The notes: generated from the sequence alone by a model not told the origin. 25,239 nucleotides of DNA from Welwitschia mirabilis (GCA_051453625.1 JBOZIK010000001.1:192131114-192156352), one strand, 5' to 3'. Counted from the first letter of the stretch, positions 10,600-20,829 are shown. Numbers and translations: made by a program.

Positions 10600-10985
10600 A
10601 TAGAGAGACATGCTTAATATATTAATAGTGAATGCTCTTGAAACATAATAGGTGATAAATCTAGTTTTACTTCCTTCATTAAGTAAGACAAAGGTATGGT
10701 TACCTTTGGTAATAACACAGAGGTACCAATCATAGATATTAAAACCATTAGTAGAGGTAATCTACCTAAGGTAAAAGATGTGTTTTATGTTAATAAATTA
10801 CAATATAATTTTTTTAGTGTAAGTCAACTATGTAATGCAAATGTTTCTATGACTTTTACCCAAAATGATTGTATTATTAAGAAATACAAGTCAAATAAAG
10901 TTCTATTTGCCAAGCTTAGAAAATCAAATGTTTATGTCATACATTATAAAATATTTCTAACAAAGGTAGCAAGTGTTTGTTAGAT
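10600..10985 (+). pseudogene. Element A protease region (broken)
   Basis: This is the aspartic-protease part of the copia polyprotein. The active-site triad that should be Asp-Ser-Gly reads Asn-Ser-Glu at 10624-10632, so it is catalytically dead. Downstream is a 95-codon open frame from 10696 (VTFGNN, then FYVNKLQYNFFSVSQLCNA, then NDCIIKKYKSNKVLF), which is the usual region between protease and integrase in plant copia. Copies C and D carry the same region as open frames of 91 and 80 codons. Confidence 0.8.
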
Positions 10986-11910
10986 ACTATAAGTGATGAA
11001 AAAATGTGGCAGATGATGCTTAAACATGTGAATGAGGATCTACTAAAGACCCTTTCTCAAATGATATGATAAAAAATTTCTAAATTATAAAAGTTTGATT
11101 ACTAGATTTATAAAGATTGTTAAAAGAAGAAGTAAACAAAGGTAAGGTTTGATAAGAAAAATTTTATCTCTACTACTCATCCTTTAGATCTTTTACATCT
11201 TAAGATTGTTGGATTGTGTCCTACTAACAATATTAATAAGAGAATATATTATTTGACTATTATTTAATGATTATTCTCATTTTACATGGGTGGCCTTGTT
11301 TACACATAAGAATGAAGCCTTTGACATTTTTTGTAAGCTATGTATCAAATTATAGAATTAGAAAGGCTATAAGATTAAACAATAAGGAGTGATAATGGTA
11401 CAAAATTTAAAATTGCAAGATTTAGGAAATTTTGTAATCAAGTTGGCATATTCATTAATTCTTAGCCCCAATAACACCAAAACAAAATAGAGTAGCTAAA
11501 AGAAAGAACTACGTACTAAATGAGATAACAAGGAAAATGATGCAAAATCAATAGATTTCTTATCATTTTTGAGTAGAAGCCATTAACATAGCTTCTTATG
11601 TGTCAAACATAGTTCTAGTAAGATGTTTTACTTCTAAAACTTCATATGAGATATGGTTTGGTAAGAAACCTTCAGCAAGTTACTTTCATATTTTTGATTC
11701 AAAATGTTTTATTCTAAATGAAAAATATTAGCTTAAAAAATTTGGTTTCAAGGTTTGCATTTTTGTAAGATATTTAATGGTTAGTAAAGCCTATAAAGTG
11801 TTCAATAGGAGAACATGAGAGGTATGAGAAATTGTAAATGTTCACATTGATGATACTGACTCAATATCTATTTATGTATAGAATTATTATTGCTTATATA
11901 ACTTGAATAA
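10986..11910 (+). pseudogene. Element A integrase (broken)
   Basis: The zinc-binding segment starts WQMMLKHVNE at 11007, where the first His of the family motif has become Gln. The core shows LDLLHLKIVG near 11190, with Lys where the first catalytic Asp should be. RSDNG is kept at 11385-11399 (second catalytic Asp). VAKRKN near 11492 has Lys (11498-11500) at the place of the catalytic Glu. A single-base loss just before RSDNG shifts the frame, and a TAG at 11729-11731 interrupts the C-terminal GKF-type segment. All three of the last lesions are also in copy C. The C-terminal part runs through YKVFNR-like sequence near 11790. Confidence 0.8.
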
Positions 11911-12119
11911 ACTATTGAAAACTCACCTGCATAACTAGATAGTTATGAGAAGAAGAAAGAAAAACATGAAAAACAAGCCTCCTTACAAATGATTAGACTG
12001 AAAAAGAGTTACTTAACTAACAACCTAATTAGTAGTCCATACGATGGTGTGCAAACAAAAAGTTGTACTAAGGAGTTTCTAGATTCACAGCCTATATTTC
12101 TTAAGTGAGGTCCAAGAAC

Positions 12120-12700
12120 TTCAATGATGTAGAAGGTGATGAACATTTGATGATAGCTATGCAAGAAGAACTAAACTTGTTTGAAAGATGTAATGTTTAG
12201 AAACTTATTTAAAGGCCATCAAACAAACCAGTAATAGGAACAAAATGGATATTTAGAAATTGGCAAGATGAAAATAGAAATATCTTTATAAACATAGCAA
12301 GATTAACTATAAAAGAATACAACTTAGTAATCAGGAATTAATTTCAAAGAGACCATTGCATTATTAGTACACATGAAATCAATTAAAATGCTTCTAACTT
12401 TTGCATGTAACAAGGGATAAAAGCTCTACCAGATGGATGTCAAGAGTGCCTTCTTAATTGGATTACTATAAGAAGAGGTTTTTGTTGACCAATATAAAGT
12501 TTTTATTAGTTCTTATAACTTACATTAAAAATACTCTCTATGGACTTAATCAAGGTCTTAGATCTATGAAAGGATTTTAGGTTACCTAATAGAGAATGGA
12601 TTTAAAAAAGGTACATCTAATATCATCTTATTTATAAAAGTGAATGGTAAATAATTTACTATTATGTAAATTTATGTAGATGACATTATATTTAGTACTA
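12120..12700 (+). pseudogene. Element A reverse transcriptase (broken)
   Basis: The RT domain begins with AMQEELNLFERCNV (about 12155-12195), then NKPVIGTKWIFRN (about 12225-12260). The palm-domain segment around KALPDGCQECLLN (about 12420) is frameshifted. The catalytic YVDD box is intact at 12673-12684 and is followed by IIFST. The domain ends abruptly there: the next words already belong to the RNase H entry, so the thumb and connection region are missing. Copy C ends at the same place. Several stops and frameshifts make it non-functional. Confidence 0.82.
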
Positions 12701-12715
12701 CTAGTTAAGGCCTTT

Positions 12716-13215
12716 GCTACTTAAAGGACTTCCTACCTTGATCTAGTTAGGTATTGTGATGTAGATTGGGAAGGTTATAAGGATGATAGAACAAATATAA
12801 GTGAACATTACTACCTATTGGAATAATGTTTAGTTTCATGAAGTATCAAGAAGAAGAATTTAATCACTCTCTTAACTATTAAAACTGAGTATATTATTAT
12901 TTAAAGTTATCATGCATAGGTGCTTCAGATGAAAATATTGAAGGATTTTAAACTAAAAAAATGTATAGATATCTAATATATTAGGATAATAATAGTGTAA
13001 TGAAGTTATCAAATAATCCTATTCCACATTCTAGAATAAAATGCATTGAGATTAGACATCATTTCCTTTGAAAACATGTAAAAAATAGGGATATTGCATT
13101 AGAATATGTAAAGATAAAAGATCTACTAGCTAATGTATTCATTAATACATTAACTGGAGAAAGGGTCTTCAAACTCTACTATAACATGGTGATTTGGACT
13201 TACCCAATTAGATAA
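12716..13215 (+). pseudogene. Element A RNase H (broken)
   Basis: This RNase H domain is joined directly to the RT YVDD region by deletion. YCDVDWEGYKDDR at about 12752-12790 is the entry motif with catalytic Asp. SIKKKNLITLL near 12845 and a degenerate Glu-containing segment follow. The C-terminal part reads NPIPHSRIKCIEIRHHFL (about 13015-13070), then NRDIALEYVKIKD and LANVF, which is the typical end of plant copia Pol. The frame ends near 13215, followed by an AAGGTAATATTTT word shared with copies B and C. Confidence 0.8.
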
Positions 13216-13241
13216 GTTAGAAGGTAATATTTTTTTTAATC

Positions 13242-13281
13242 TTAACTCAACACATAACTTATGTTATCTTTTATGAGTTAA
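13242..13281. repeat. Nested inverted repeat after A pol
   Basis: TTAACTCA at 13242-13249 is the exact reverse complement of TGAGTTAA at 13274-13281. Inside lies the small palindrome CATAACTTATG at 13253-13263. Elements B and C carry inverted repeats at the same place with different bases. Confidence 0.55.
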
Positions 13282-13456
13282 AACGATATTGGTAAATCTA
13301 GTTTTAATAATTTCACTTGTCAAATATTTTGTATCATTGTATAGAGAGGTCAATACGAAGAAAGTCACATCATGCTAAGCATAAATTGATGATAGCTCTT
13401 CAAAAATGATATCTCATGAAAATATTAGTATTTAAAATTTCCAAATTAGTTGAATA

Positions 13457-13528
13457 AAGATGTCTATAGAATGGAAGATATCTATGATGAAGATAAGATA
13501 TCTATAGATTAAAGACATCTATGATGTA
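13457..13528 (+). repeat. 18-bp AGATGTC/AGACATCT repeats in LTR
   Basis: The words AGATGTCTATAGAATGG, AGATATCTATGATG, AGATATCTATAGATTAA and AGACATCTATGATG follow each other at roughly 18-bp steps. The half-site occurs in both orientations. Its position in the presumed U3 part of the LTR resembles the enhancer-like repeats known in other plant copia LTRs, but a regulatory role is inference. Confidence 0.55.
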
Positions 13529-14384
13529 CTAGCTTTCAAGTTATAAGTTAAAAACGGCTATTCCATCAAAGAAGACTATACTAAAAGCTTCATCTGACAC
13601 TAATGAAATAAGTTTACATGTTTGAAGATGTTTATGCTAAATTGAAATAGGTAACAAAGTTACATTCTACTTTGATGAATATTTTATGTTTTAGTAAGCT
13701 ATCAAGTTTTTCATAGTGGATTCATGATCATAGAGGATTATAGATAATATAGAGCAAGTTTATCTTTTCCTAAGCACTTTGGATGGAAACATCTACTAGG
13801 TGAAGACATCTGACTGTTAATAGACATTTATAATTTTGAAGACATCATAGATCAAGGTCACATCAAATAAAAATAAAAATGTGCATCTAACACGTAGACA
13901 CTCCTATACATTTCACAATTGCTACAAATTTTAAATGGCTATTGTTCAAGGTCAAGATCTAGTTTCTCTTCAATGGTATAAAGGAATGAATGTCACAGAA
14001 CAAATCATATGCTTTTCAATAATTATATTTTCAAGGAATACAATGAAATAAAACAAATTCATGGGTGATTAGAACTACTCACAAAGGATCAAATTTATCA
14101 TTTGTAAGGAACTCTTAGTGTCTACATATTTTCTTCTTGGATCCTATATTATTACATCATTCTCCTACACCCATGATGACAATGAAAATAAGGAACTTAA
14201 GCTTCTTTAAAATATATATCATTTAGGCTTGTTGTTGTATTTATTTATGGATATCATCTTATTGTACTATCTCATTTTTGAATACCATTGTAAAGTCCAT
14301 TATTATATTATCAAACTCATTGCAAGCCAACCCTTGTACAAGTGTGTATTAAGGTTGTTCCTATGAGCACTTACATTGTTGTAC

Positions 14385-14690
14385 TTCCCTAAGAGGAAGA
14401 GTTTTCTACCTTGTGAGGAGCATCTCACATTACCATTGTATTTTTATGAGGGGAAAATAGTATTACCAGACTCTCACTTTGTTGTAAGGTTGGTGATGAG
14501 TAGAAATCACTATTTCCTTAAGGGGAAGAGAGTGTTGCCTTGTAAGGAGACTCTCATTGTTGTAAGATTGGTGGTGAGCCAAAACCACTATTTCTTAAGG
14601 GTAAGAAAGTGCTACCTTATGAGGAAACTCTCATATTATTGTAAGGTTGGTGGTGCACTAGAAAACCACTATTTCTTATAGGTCAAGAAT
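14385..14690 (+). repeat. About 80-bp tandem repeat near the LTR 3' end
   Basis: Four diverged units each contain a CC(C)TAAG-GGAAGAG-like word, a TACCTTGTGAGGA-like word, CTCTCA, TTGTAAGGTTGGTG and CCACTATTTC. The period is about 78-84 bp, clearest between the last three units. The repeat also explains a 101-codon open frame at 14376-14681, whose protein repeats NHYFL at residues 44, 70 and 97; I do not regard that as a gene. The same array is in the LTR at 23148-23440. Confidence 0.7.
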
Positions 14691-14734
14691 ATCTAGAGGT
14701 GTGACCCTCCCCTTTGAGTTCAATGATCCTCAAG

Positions 14735-14746
14735 TAGTATCAGAGT
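14735..14746 (+). promoter_or_regulatory. Primer-binding site, element B
   Basis: TAGTATCAGAGT matches 10 of 12 bases of the initiator-Met tRNA-complementary site of plant copia elements, two bases after the LTR end CA at 14731-14732. It is followed by GCTCATAAAAAGGAGTAAC, the leader shared with A and D. Confidence 0.75.
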
Positions 14747-14799
14747 AGTGCTCGTAGTGCTCATAAAAAGGAGTAACTTCTTTGAGTGAATAATGAAAG

Positions 14800-16510
14800 G
14801 GATACCATAAGTTAGAACTCTGCCCTTCTATGAAATAGACTATGCTTATTGGAATATGAGAATGCAAGTGTACTTATAGTCTTTTGAGTTAGGTATGACG
14901 AAGCATAAAAGAAGGCTACATTGATCTTACGGGAACTATTACAAATGTTGCAGGTAATACCATTCCTTAGATTAAGAAAAGGAAAAACTGGACAGACAAA
15001 GATAAAGATACTTTCATGTATGACTCTAAAGCTAAGAATGTACTTTATTCTGCTTTATCTATAGATGAGTTCACTAAGAATGTACTTTATTCTGCTTTAT
15101 CTATAGATGAGTTCACTAAAATAGCAAGTTGTAAGATTGCACAAGAAATTTGAAATGTTCTAGTTGGAACATATGAAGGTGCTTATAATTTAAAATAATT
15201 TAAGCTTCTAGTTTGAACAAATTAATTTGAGAGTCTCAAGATGAACCATGGAGAAACGATTCATGAGAATTTTTCTAGAGTTTCAAATATTATGAACAAA
15301 ATACATGAAATTAAAGAAGATCTTCTAGAAGAAAAGGTAATTCAAAAAGTTGTTAGATCACTAACTCATGAATACAGACCAAAGGCCATAGCTATGGAGT
15401 GCTCTTACAGTGTAGAAATGAATCACATACAAGATGGAGCAATGACAGAAAAACCTATTACACTTAAGGTAAGCTAAAGTACGAATCAAAGATTCAAAGG
15501 AAAGGTAAAGGAAGAATAGAAAGAAGATGACTCTGATGATGAAAATGAGAAACTTGCTTTCATTACAAAAAGAGTAAAAAGACTTCTTGCATGCAAATAC
15601 GATAAAATGGAGGACTTCAAAAAATCATCTAGTTTTCTAGCTAAAGGGAAGTCTTCTAATAATGCTTCTTTTACTGATATTTCAAAAGCAGAATGTTGGG
15701 TATGTGGAGGAAGAGGACATATAACCTTGAAATGCTCTAATACTAATATTTTACAAGATAAAGAACAAAAGAAAAATCCAAAGAAGAATAAATCATTCTT
15801 CATAGCATGGGATGATGACAAAGAGGCAATACAAGAAGAAACATCTAATAATTAGAAAGCACATCCTTCATACATGGCCATTACACATCATCAAAATGAT
15901 AAGACCCAAGAAGAGTAAGATTTAGATAATGAATATGATTCAAATATGAATATTAAAGAAAAATATATTACAATTTCTAAAAAAATTATTAATCTATAAA
16001 ATTATGCACTAAAATAAAAAAGCTACTTTATATCTTGAATAAGCATATGAATAAGAAAAATAATTCTTGGAAAAATTTATCTTTTGAAAACTCAGCTCTT
16101 AAAGCTGAGGTGGGTAATCTAATGTATGAATTAGAGAATGTAAGATAAGAGCTTATAAATTCAAAGAAAACCATTAAAAGATTTATACAAGACAAAGAAA
16201 CTTTGAATATCATGCTTGAACAAAACAAAAATGCAAATAACAAGAGTGGCTTTAGACATAATATAATCACAACTAGCACCTCAACTTCTCTATATGACGA
16301 ATTAAACTGTAATACGAGGTATGAAAATTTGGTATTTACAAATAATATTATTTGATATTATTATCATAACAAAGGTTATTATCAGTATAGATGTCCAATG
16401 ATGTACAAAAATAAACATTATACTAATAAGGCTAAAAGTCCTAGTAGAATGGTACAACATTTTATGTAGGTTGAACCAAGAAAAGTTTGGGTAGTAAAAG
16501 AAAAATCAAC
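14800..16510 (+). pseudogene. gag: Element B gag (broken, best preserved copy)
   Basis: This is the copia Gag gene of the B type. The start is degenerate (YAYWNMRMQVYL near 14845). The UBN2-type domain reads KNVLYSALSIDEFT (present twice because of a 42-bp duplication), then an open frame at 15241-15477 with NFSRVSNIMNKI and VIQKVVRSLTHEYRPK. A second open frame at 15607-15855 holds an intact zinc knuckle CWVCGGRGHITLKC (15694-15735, CX2CX4HX4C). Coiled-coil-like Lys/Glu-rich sequence follows, then a second knuckle near 16355-16400 with Tyr at Cys positions, and PRKVWV near 16475. After that the copia frame stops: protease, integrase and RT are absent. It is closest to element D. Confidence 0.82.
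15032..15115 (+). repeat. Perfect 42-bp tandem duplication in B gag
   Basis: The 42 bases at 15032-15073 are repeated without a mismatch at 15074-15115. The unit is 14 codons, so it duplicates residues KNVLYSALSIDEFT in frame. Perfect identity contrasts with the heavy decay around it. Confidence 0.9.
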
Positions 16511-16760
16511 ATCCTAATACAAGCTGCCTTGCAAATTACTTTAAATGAATTCAAATGTGTTTTAAGTAAAACTGGAGAAGCGAAGCACTGACATGAAAAC
16601 AAGAAGGACTTAATAGAGCATAAGAGACATAATAAGGACATGGTGATACAAGATACTATTGATCTACTTAATAACAATACCTCAAAATCACAAGGCAAGG
16701 AAAGATATGAGAAGCTATGCAGGAACTTGGAGATTGGGCATTGTCTAATTAGGTAAATAA
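16511..16760 (+). pseudogene. Remnant of B pol 3' end after large deletion
   Basis: After PRKVWV the sequence loses homology to copia. Near 16680 it regains it as GKERYEKLCRNL and GHCLIR, matching the C-terminal tail of copia RNase H, directly before the AAGGTAATATT word that also follows pol in A and C. Thus nearly all of pol (about 2.5 kb in A) has been removed. The intervening 16520-16660 reads as a Lys/Asp-rich frame (ENKKDLIEHKRHNKD) that I cannot place. Confidence 0.6.
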
Positions 16761-17210
16761 AAAGGTAATATTCTTTAATTTGTCAACTTCATAGTATATT
16801 TACCTTATGAGTTGAGATTGTAGTTAGATGTAGTGAGTATAGTTTAAGTTAAATATGTGTGTGATATATATCTTTTTATAAGTATTATTATGTTTTCATT
16901 AATCATAGATCTTGTCAAAAAAAAATCTAAACTTTCATTGTATATGTCTTAAGTTTTGTAGATGCCTCTAGTGGAGGTATCTTAAGATTTGTAGACATCT
17001 TAAGTTTGGTAGACATCTTGAGAAGGTAGGTACATTATTTTATCTTTTCAATTTAGATGTCTTAAGTTTTGTAAACGTTTTGGTAATAAGAAAATGTATT
17101 AAAAAGTTTTTAACATGAGACATCTTGAGGTTTGTAGATGCTTATTTTTGCATTTTGAATGTCTTCTAGTTTATATATATCTTAATCTATACTATTAGGA
17201 AAATGAAAAA
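16761..17210 (+). repeat. 3' LTR remnant of element B
   Basis: It starts like the LTRs after A and C (GGTAATATT, a T-rich run, then an inverted repeat TCAACT at 16783-16788 with AGTTGA at 16810-16815). It then diverges and carries its own GACATC-type repeats, including an exact-period 18-bp array. No primer-binding site or LTR end can be found before the unrelated sequence from about 17210, so it is truncated or interrupted. Confidence 0.5.
16981..17034 (+). repeat. 18-bp tandem repeat with CTTAAG
   Basis: CTTAAGATTTGTAGACAT (16981-16998) is followed directly by CTTAAGTTTGGTAGACAT (16999-17016) and a diverged third unit starting CTTGAG (17017). Related words occur nearby: GTCTTAAGTTTTGTAGATG (from about 16947), GTCTTAAGTTTTGTAAACG (from about 17062) and ATCTTGAGGTTTGTAGATG (from about 17123). 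The GACATC core is shared with the repeats in the other LTRs. Confidence 0.7.
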
Positions 17211-17963
17211 TGCACTAGAAGCTAGGGTTTTAACCTTTTTTAATAGAAAAATTGAACCATCAAATCTCATTTTCAAGTCCTCACTTAATAGGTATCTCTC
17301 TCAAGTGATTTTCCAAGCTTCTTTTTCCCATGTTTCTTAACAAAACATCTTAGATTTTTGATACATCTTAACAGTAAGAAAGAACAAGGATTTTTCTTAA
17401 ATAGGTGCACATTTTTCATAGTTTCTTATATTTTAGTTGATTTTTTACTAGTTTCTCATTCTATATTTTAAAAATTGGGTAGAAGAAAGGTAGGAAGAAC
17501 CTCTAGAGGAAATGAACAAGCCTCAAAAAATTATAGATGTTAATATGAACCATTGTTCTATCATAAGGCAGCAGAGAAAAAAATTAGAACATAGTCAAAA
17601 AATAATATTATTGTAGAGAGAACTATTTCATTTTAGAAGAAGCATAGAGAACATGTCATATCCCATATCTTATAAACCTTATTTACTTGAATAATAAGTA
17701 TGTTAAACTTTCAGTCAAATGAATAAGTATCCTTATTTAAGTTCCTTATCAAATAAGATATCATTTTAAAATTAACCTTAGTTTGCAATCTTTATAATTT
17801 ATCAAGAAAGTGATAAAAATTGTGTTAAAAGGTTTTATGAGAAAATCTATTCAAACATTGAAAATTACATAATTTCATTATGTGAGGAATTAAAATCACA
17901 TGATAAAACTAATAAATTGGAAGTTTTAAGAGGACACAATAATACATTTTATATCTTATTTAC
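17211..17963 (+). other. Unidentified coding-like decayed sequence
   Basis: This stretch is not homologous to copia gag, although by the A-to-C offset the start of C should fall here. It begins with GAAGCTAGGGTTTT and a pyrimidine-rich leader. From about 17480 a basic frame GRRKVGRTSRGNEQ can be read, then EPLFYHKAAEKK, and near 17815 KNCVKRFYEKIYSNIENYI. The arrangement loosely recalls the variable domain often called a putative plant transposon protein, but the match is from memory and weak. It runs into the 100-N gap. It may be an insertion of another element into the B 3' LTR. Confidence 0.3.
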
Positions 17964-18063
17964 NNNNNNNNNNNNNNNNNNNNNNNNNNNNNNNNNNNNN
18001 NNNNNNNNNNNNNNNNNNNNNNNNNNNNNNNNNNNNNNNNNNNNNNNNNNNNNNNNNNNNNNN
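17964..18063. other. Assembly gap (100 N)
   Basis: This 100-N placeholder gap hides the 5' LTR, primer-binding site and first part of gag of element C, and the junction of the higher-order duplication. Confidence 0.95.
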
Positions 18064-19310
18064 TTCCTAAAGATCTTCTAGAGGCCAAGGTAATTCAAAA
18101 AGTGATTAGGTTTTTGACTTTAGAACACAGGCCAAAGACAACAATAATGAAAGAACTAAGAGATTTTGACATCATGAAGATTTAAGAACTATAAAGTGCA
18201 TTAATAGCTTATGAGATAAACCTCATACAAATGGTACCATAAAAGAGAAGTTCATTACTCTTAAGGCAAGTGAAAGATAAATATAAGCATTTAAAGGGAA
18301 GGCAAAAGAAGCTTCAGATGCATATGATTCAAACGATTATATAGACAAAGATCTTGCTCTAATCACAAGACATATCAAGAAGCTTTTTTCACAAAAAAAA
18401 AAAAGAAAGGACTATAGAAAGTCATCAGGATTTTAAGCCAAGGATATGTTAAAGGTATATCTATTTCTAGTTCTAGTTCATGTTCTAAGAATAATATTTC
18501 TAGATTAGAATGTTGGATTTGTGTAGAAGGAGGACATTTAGCGTTAGAATATCCTACCTCTAACCATGTATGAAAAAAATAATAAAAGAAAAAGATCAAG
18601 AAAAAGAAATCCTTCTTTAAAGGTTGGGGTGAAGATGAAGATGCCACTAAATTAGATACTTCAGATGAGGAGAGACTTACCTATATTATATAACAATCAT
18701 CCATACCCAAAGTGATAAAGAGGAGGAAGGAAATGATCAAGAATTAGAAAGTGAAGATGAAATAAGTATGACATTTTAAGAAAGGTATGATTTAGTTTTT
18801 GAATAATTTATTAAGTTGTAAAATGTTTATTTTAAGATAAAGAGGTTACTTCATAATCATGAATTAGATTATGAACAAGAAAGACATTCTTGTAATAGAT
18901 TGGAAAACAAAAACTTAGCACTTAATCTAACATGTGAGTTAAAGAATCTTAGACAAGAATTTATAGATGTAAATAAAATTAATGAGAAATTAATCTAAGG
19001 AAAGGAGATATTAGAAGTTATACTTGAATAATGCAAAAGTGCCAATGATGAAAGTGGCCTTGGATACAATGAAGCTTTCATAAGTACTTTAACCTCACTT
19101 TTCAACAACTAGAACTATAAGCCAAGGTATGAGAATTTAAATTTCATAAACAAAATTACTTTTTAATATCATTACAAACATGGTTATTCTCATTTTAATT
19201 GTCCATATAAGTTTGGTAGAAGACATTATGATAACAATGCTAAGCAGCCAAAGAGAATGTTATAACATTTTGTGCAAGAAAAACCAAAGTAGGTGTGGAT
19301 TCCTAAATTA
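18064..19310 (+). pseudogene. gag: Element C gag, 5' part missing (broken)
   Basis: This A-type copia Gag enters from the gap at EAKVIQKVIRFLTLEHRPK (about 18080-18130), collinear with A at an offset of about 8720 bp. The zinc knuckle at 18511-18552 reads CWICVEGGHLALEY: the first three ligands are intact and the last Cys is Tyr. A Lys-rich tail and acidic DEDATKLDTSDEE follow, then ELDYEQERHSCNRLENKNLAL. The second knuckle region near 19160-19205 has Tyr for Cys (YKHGYSHFNC). Stops around 18800-18840 lie at the same places as in A. Confidence 0.8.
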
Positions 19311-19339
19311 AGGACTTCTCTCTTAACATAAATTTCCTT

Positions 19340-19690
19340 ATGAATCATAGAGAGACATGGTTGGTATCTTGACAGTGAATTCTCTTGATACATCATAGGT
19401 GATAAAGGTAGTTTTAGGCATGACCACCTTTGGTAATAACATAGAAGCACCAATCAAAGGTACTAAAACCATTAGTAGCGATAATCTACCTAAGGTAAAA
19501 GATGTGTTTTATGTTAAGTACTTAAAACATAATTTACTTAGTATAAGTCAACTATGTGATGCAAATATTTCTATGATGTTTACCAAAAATGATTATATTA
19601 TTAATAAATACAAGTCAAATAAATTTCTATTTGCTGGGCTTAGAAAATCAGATGTTTATGTCATCATATTATAAAATATTTCTGACAAAG
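19340..19690 (+). pseudogene. Element C protease region (broken)
   Basis: The aspartic-protease active site reads WYLDSE with the triad Asp-Ser-Glu at 19371-19379, so the Asp is kept but Gly is Glu, as in A. A 91-codon open frame at 19399-19674 holds MTTFGNN, FYVKYLKHNLLSISQLCDANI and SNKFLFAGLRKSD, the usual post-protease region of plant copia. The frame is lost after DVYVI. Confidence 0.8.
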
Positions 19691-19699
19691 GTACCAAGT

Positions 19700-20625
19700 G
19701 TTTGTTAAATATTATAAATAATGCAAAAATGTGGCACATAATACTTGGACATGTGAACAAATACCTATTAAAAACCCTATTCTCAAAGGACATGATAAGA
19801 ACTACTCAGATTATAAAATTTTAAGGATGAATTTTATGAGATTGTTAAAAGAAGAAGTAAATAAAGGTAAGGGTTGATAAGAAAAATTCTATTTCTAATA
19901 AACATCCTTTAGATCTTTTACATCTGCAAATTGTTGGACTGTGTTCTATTAACAATATTGATAAGAGAATATATTATTTAACTATTATTCATGATTATTC
20001 TTATTTTACATGGGTGAACCTCTTTACACATAAGAATAAGGCCTTTGACATTTTTTGTAAGTTATATATAAAATTATAGAATCATAAAGGCTATAGGATC
20101 AAACAATAAGGAGTGATAATGGTACAAAATTTAAAAATGCAAAGTTTAGAAATTATTATAAGCAAGTTGGCATACTTTGTTAATTCTTAGACCTAAGAAC
20201 ATCAGAACAAAATGGAGTAGCTAAAAGGAAGAATTGGGTACTATATGAGATAGCAAGGAACATGATGCACAATTAATAGATTCCATACCATTTTTGGGTA
20301 GAATCCATTAACATAGCTTTTTATGTCTCAAACATAGCTCTAGTAAGATATTTTACTTCTGAAAATTCATATGAGCTATGGTCTGCTAAGAAACCTTTCG
20401 TAAGTTACTTTCATATTCTTGGTTCAAAATGTTTTATCCTAAATGAAAAATATTAGCTTAGAAAATTTGGTTCTAAGATTGATAAAAGGATTTTTCTAGA
20501 ATATTCAATGGTTAGTAAATCCTATTGAGTGTTCAATAGGAGAATGTAAGGGGTATAAGAAACTATAAATATTAACATTAATGATACTAACTCAATATAT
20601 GTTTGTGTGTAGGATGATTATATGC
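19700..20625 (+). pseudogene. Element C integrase (broken)
   Basis: The zinc-binding start WHIILGH is intact at 19732-19752. LDLLHLQIVG near 19915 has Gln at the first catalytic Asp. HDYSYFTWVNLFTHKNKAF follows (20005-20045). RSDNG (20109-20123) keeps the second Asp but lies after a one-base loss identical in place to that of A. QNGVAKRKN has Lys at 20223-20225 where the catalytic Glu belongs, and a TAG at 20454-20456 equals the TAG of A. FLEYSMVSKSY near 20500 marks the C-terminal part. With two of the three catalytic residues gone it cannot act as an integrase. Confidence 0.82.
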
Positions 20626-20829
20626 TTATATAACTTGAATAAACTATCAAAAACCCACCTACACAACTAGATAGTGATGAGAAGAAGGAAGAGGGACATG
20701 AAAAACAAAACTCCTTACAAATGATTAGACTAAAAAAGAGTTACTTAACTAACAACCTAATTATTGGTCCATATGATGGTGTGTAAATAAGAATTTATAC
20801 TAAGAAGTTTTTAGGATTCACAACCTATA

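Larger units (their letters stand above)
13236..14732 (+). repeat. LTR between elements A and B
   Basis: About 1.5 kb of non-coding DNA links the end of A pol to the primer-binding site of B. It is collinear along its length with the LTR at 21965-23614: shared inverted repeat, AGATGTC minisatellite, GGTATAAAGGAATG near 13975, and about 80-bp repeats. It serves as 3' LTR of A and 5' LTR of B, so the two elements share one LTR. Relative to the C/D LTR it lacks about 115 bp just before its right end (junction near 14703). The left boundary is approximate, because the TG start could not be fixed. Confidence 0.65.

Noticed and set aside
13457-13528. Regular short repeats as a CRISPR array
   Set aside because: Units adjoin without unique spacers and vary in sequence; the setting is a plant LTR.
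13975-13981. TATAAAG in the A/B LTR as the promoter TATA box
   Set aside because: The homologous site in the C/D LTR reads TATGAAG and several other AT-rich candidates exist, so the promoter cannot be placed.
14376-14681. 101-codon plus-strand frame as a gene
   Set aside because: It lies inside an LTR tandem repeat, shows repeat-derived periodicity, and is not open in the homologous LTR.
15486-15821. 111-codon minus-strand frame, the longest listed for this region
   Set aside because: It is antisense to the real B gag frame with the zinc knuckle; its Ser/Phe-rich composition mirrors Lys/Glu-rich gag.
16028-16698. Two minus-strand frames (83 and 78 codons) with membrane-like composition
   Set aside because: Antisense of Lys/Asn-rich gag and of the B deletion region; hydrophobicity is the usual shadow of a polar coding strand.
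18375-18647. Minus-strand 90-codon frame
   Set aside because: Antisense to element C gag including its zinc knuckle.
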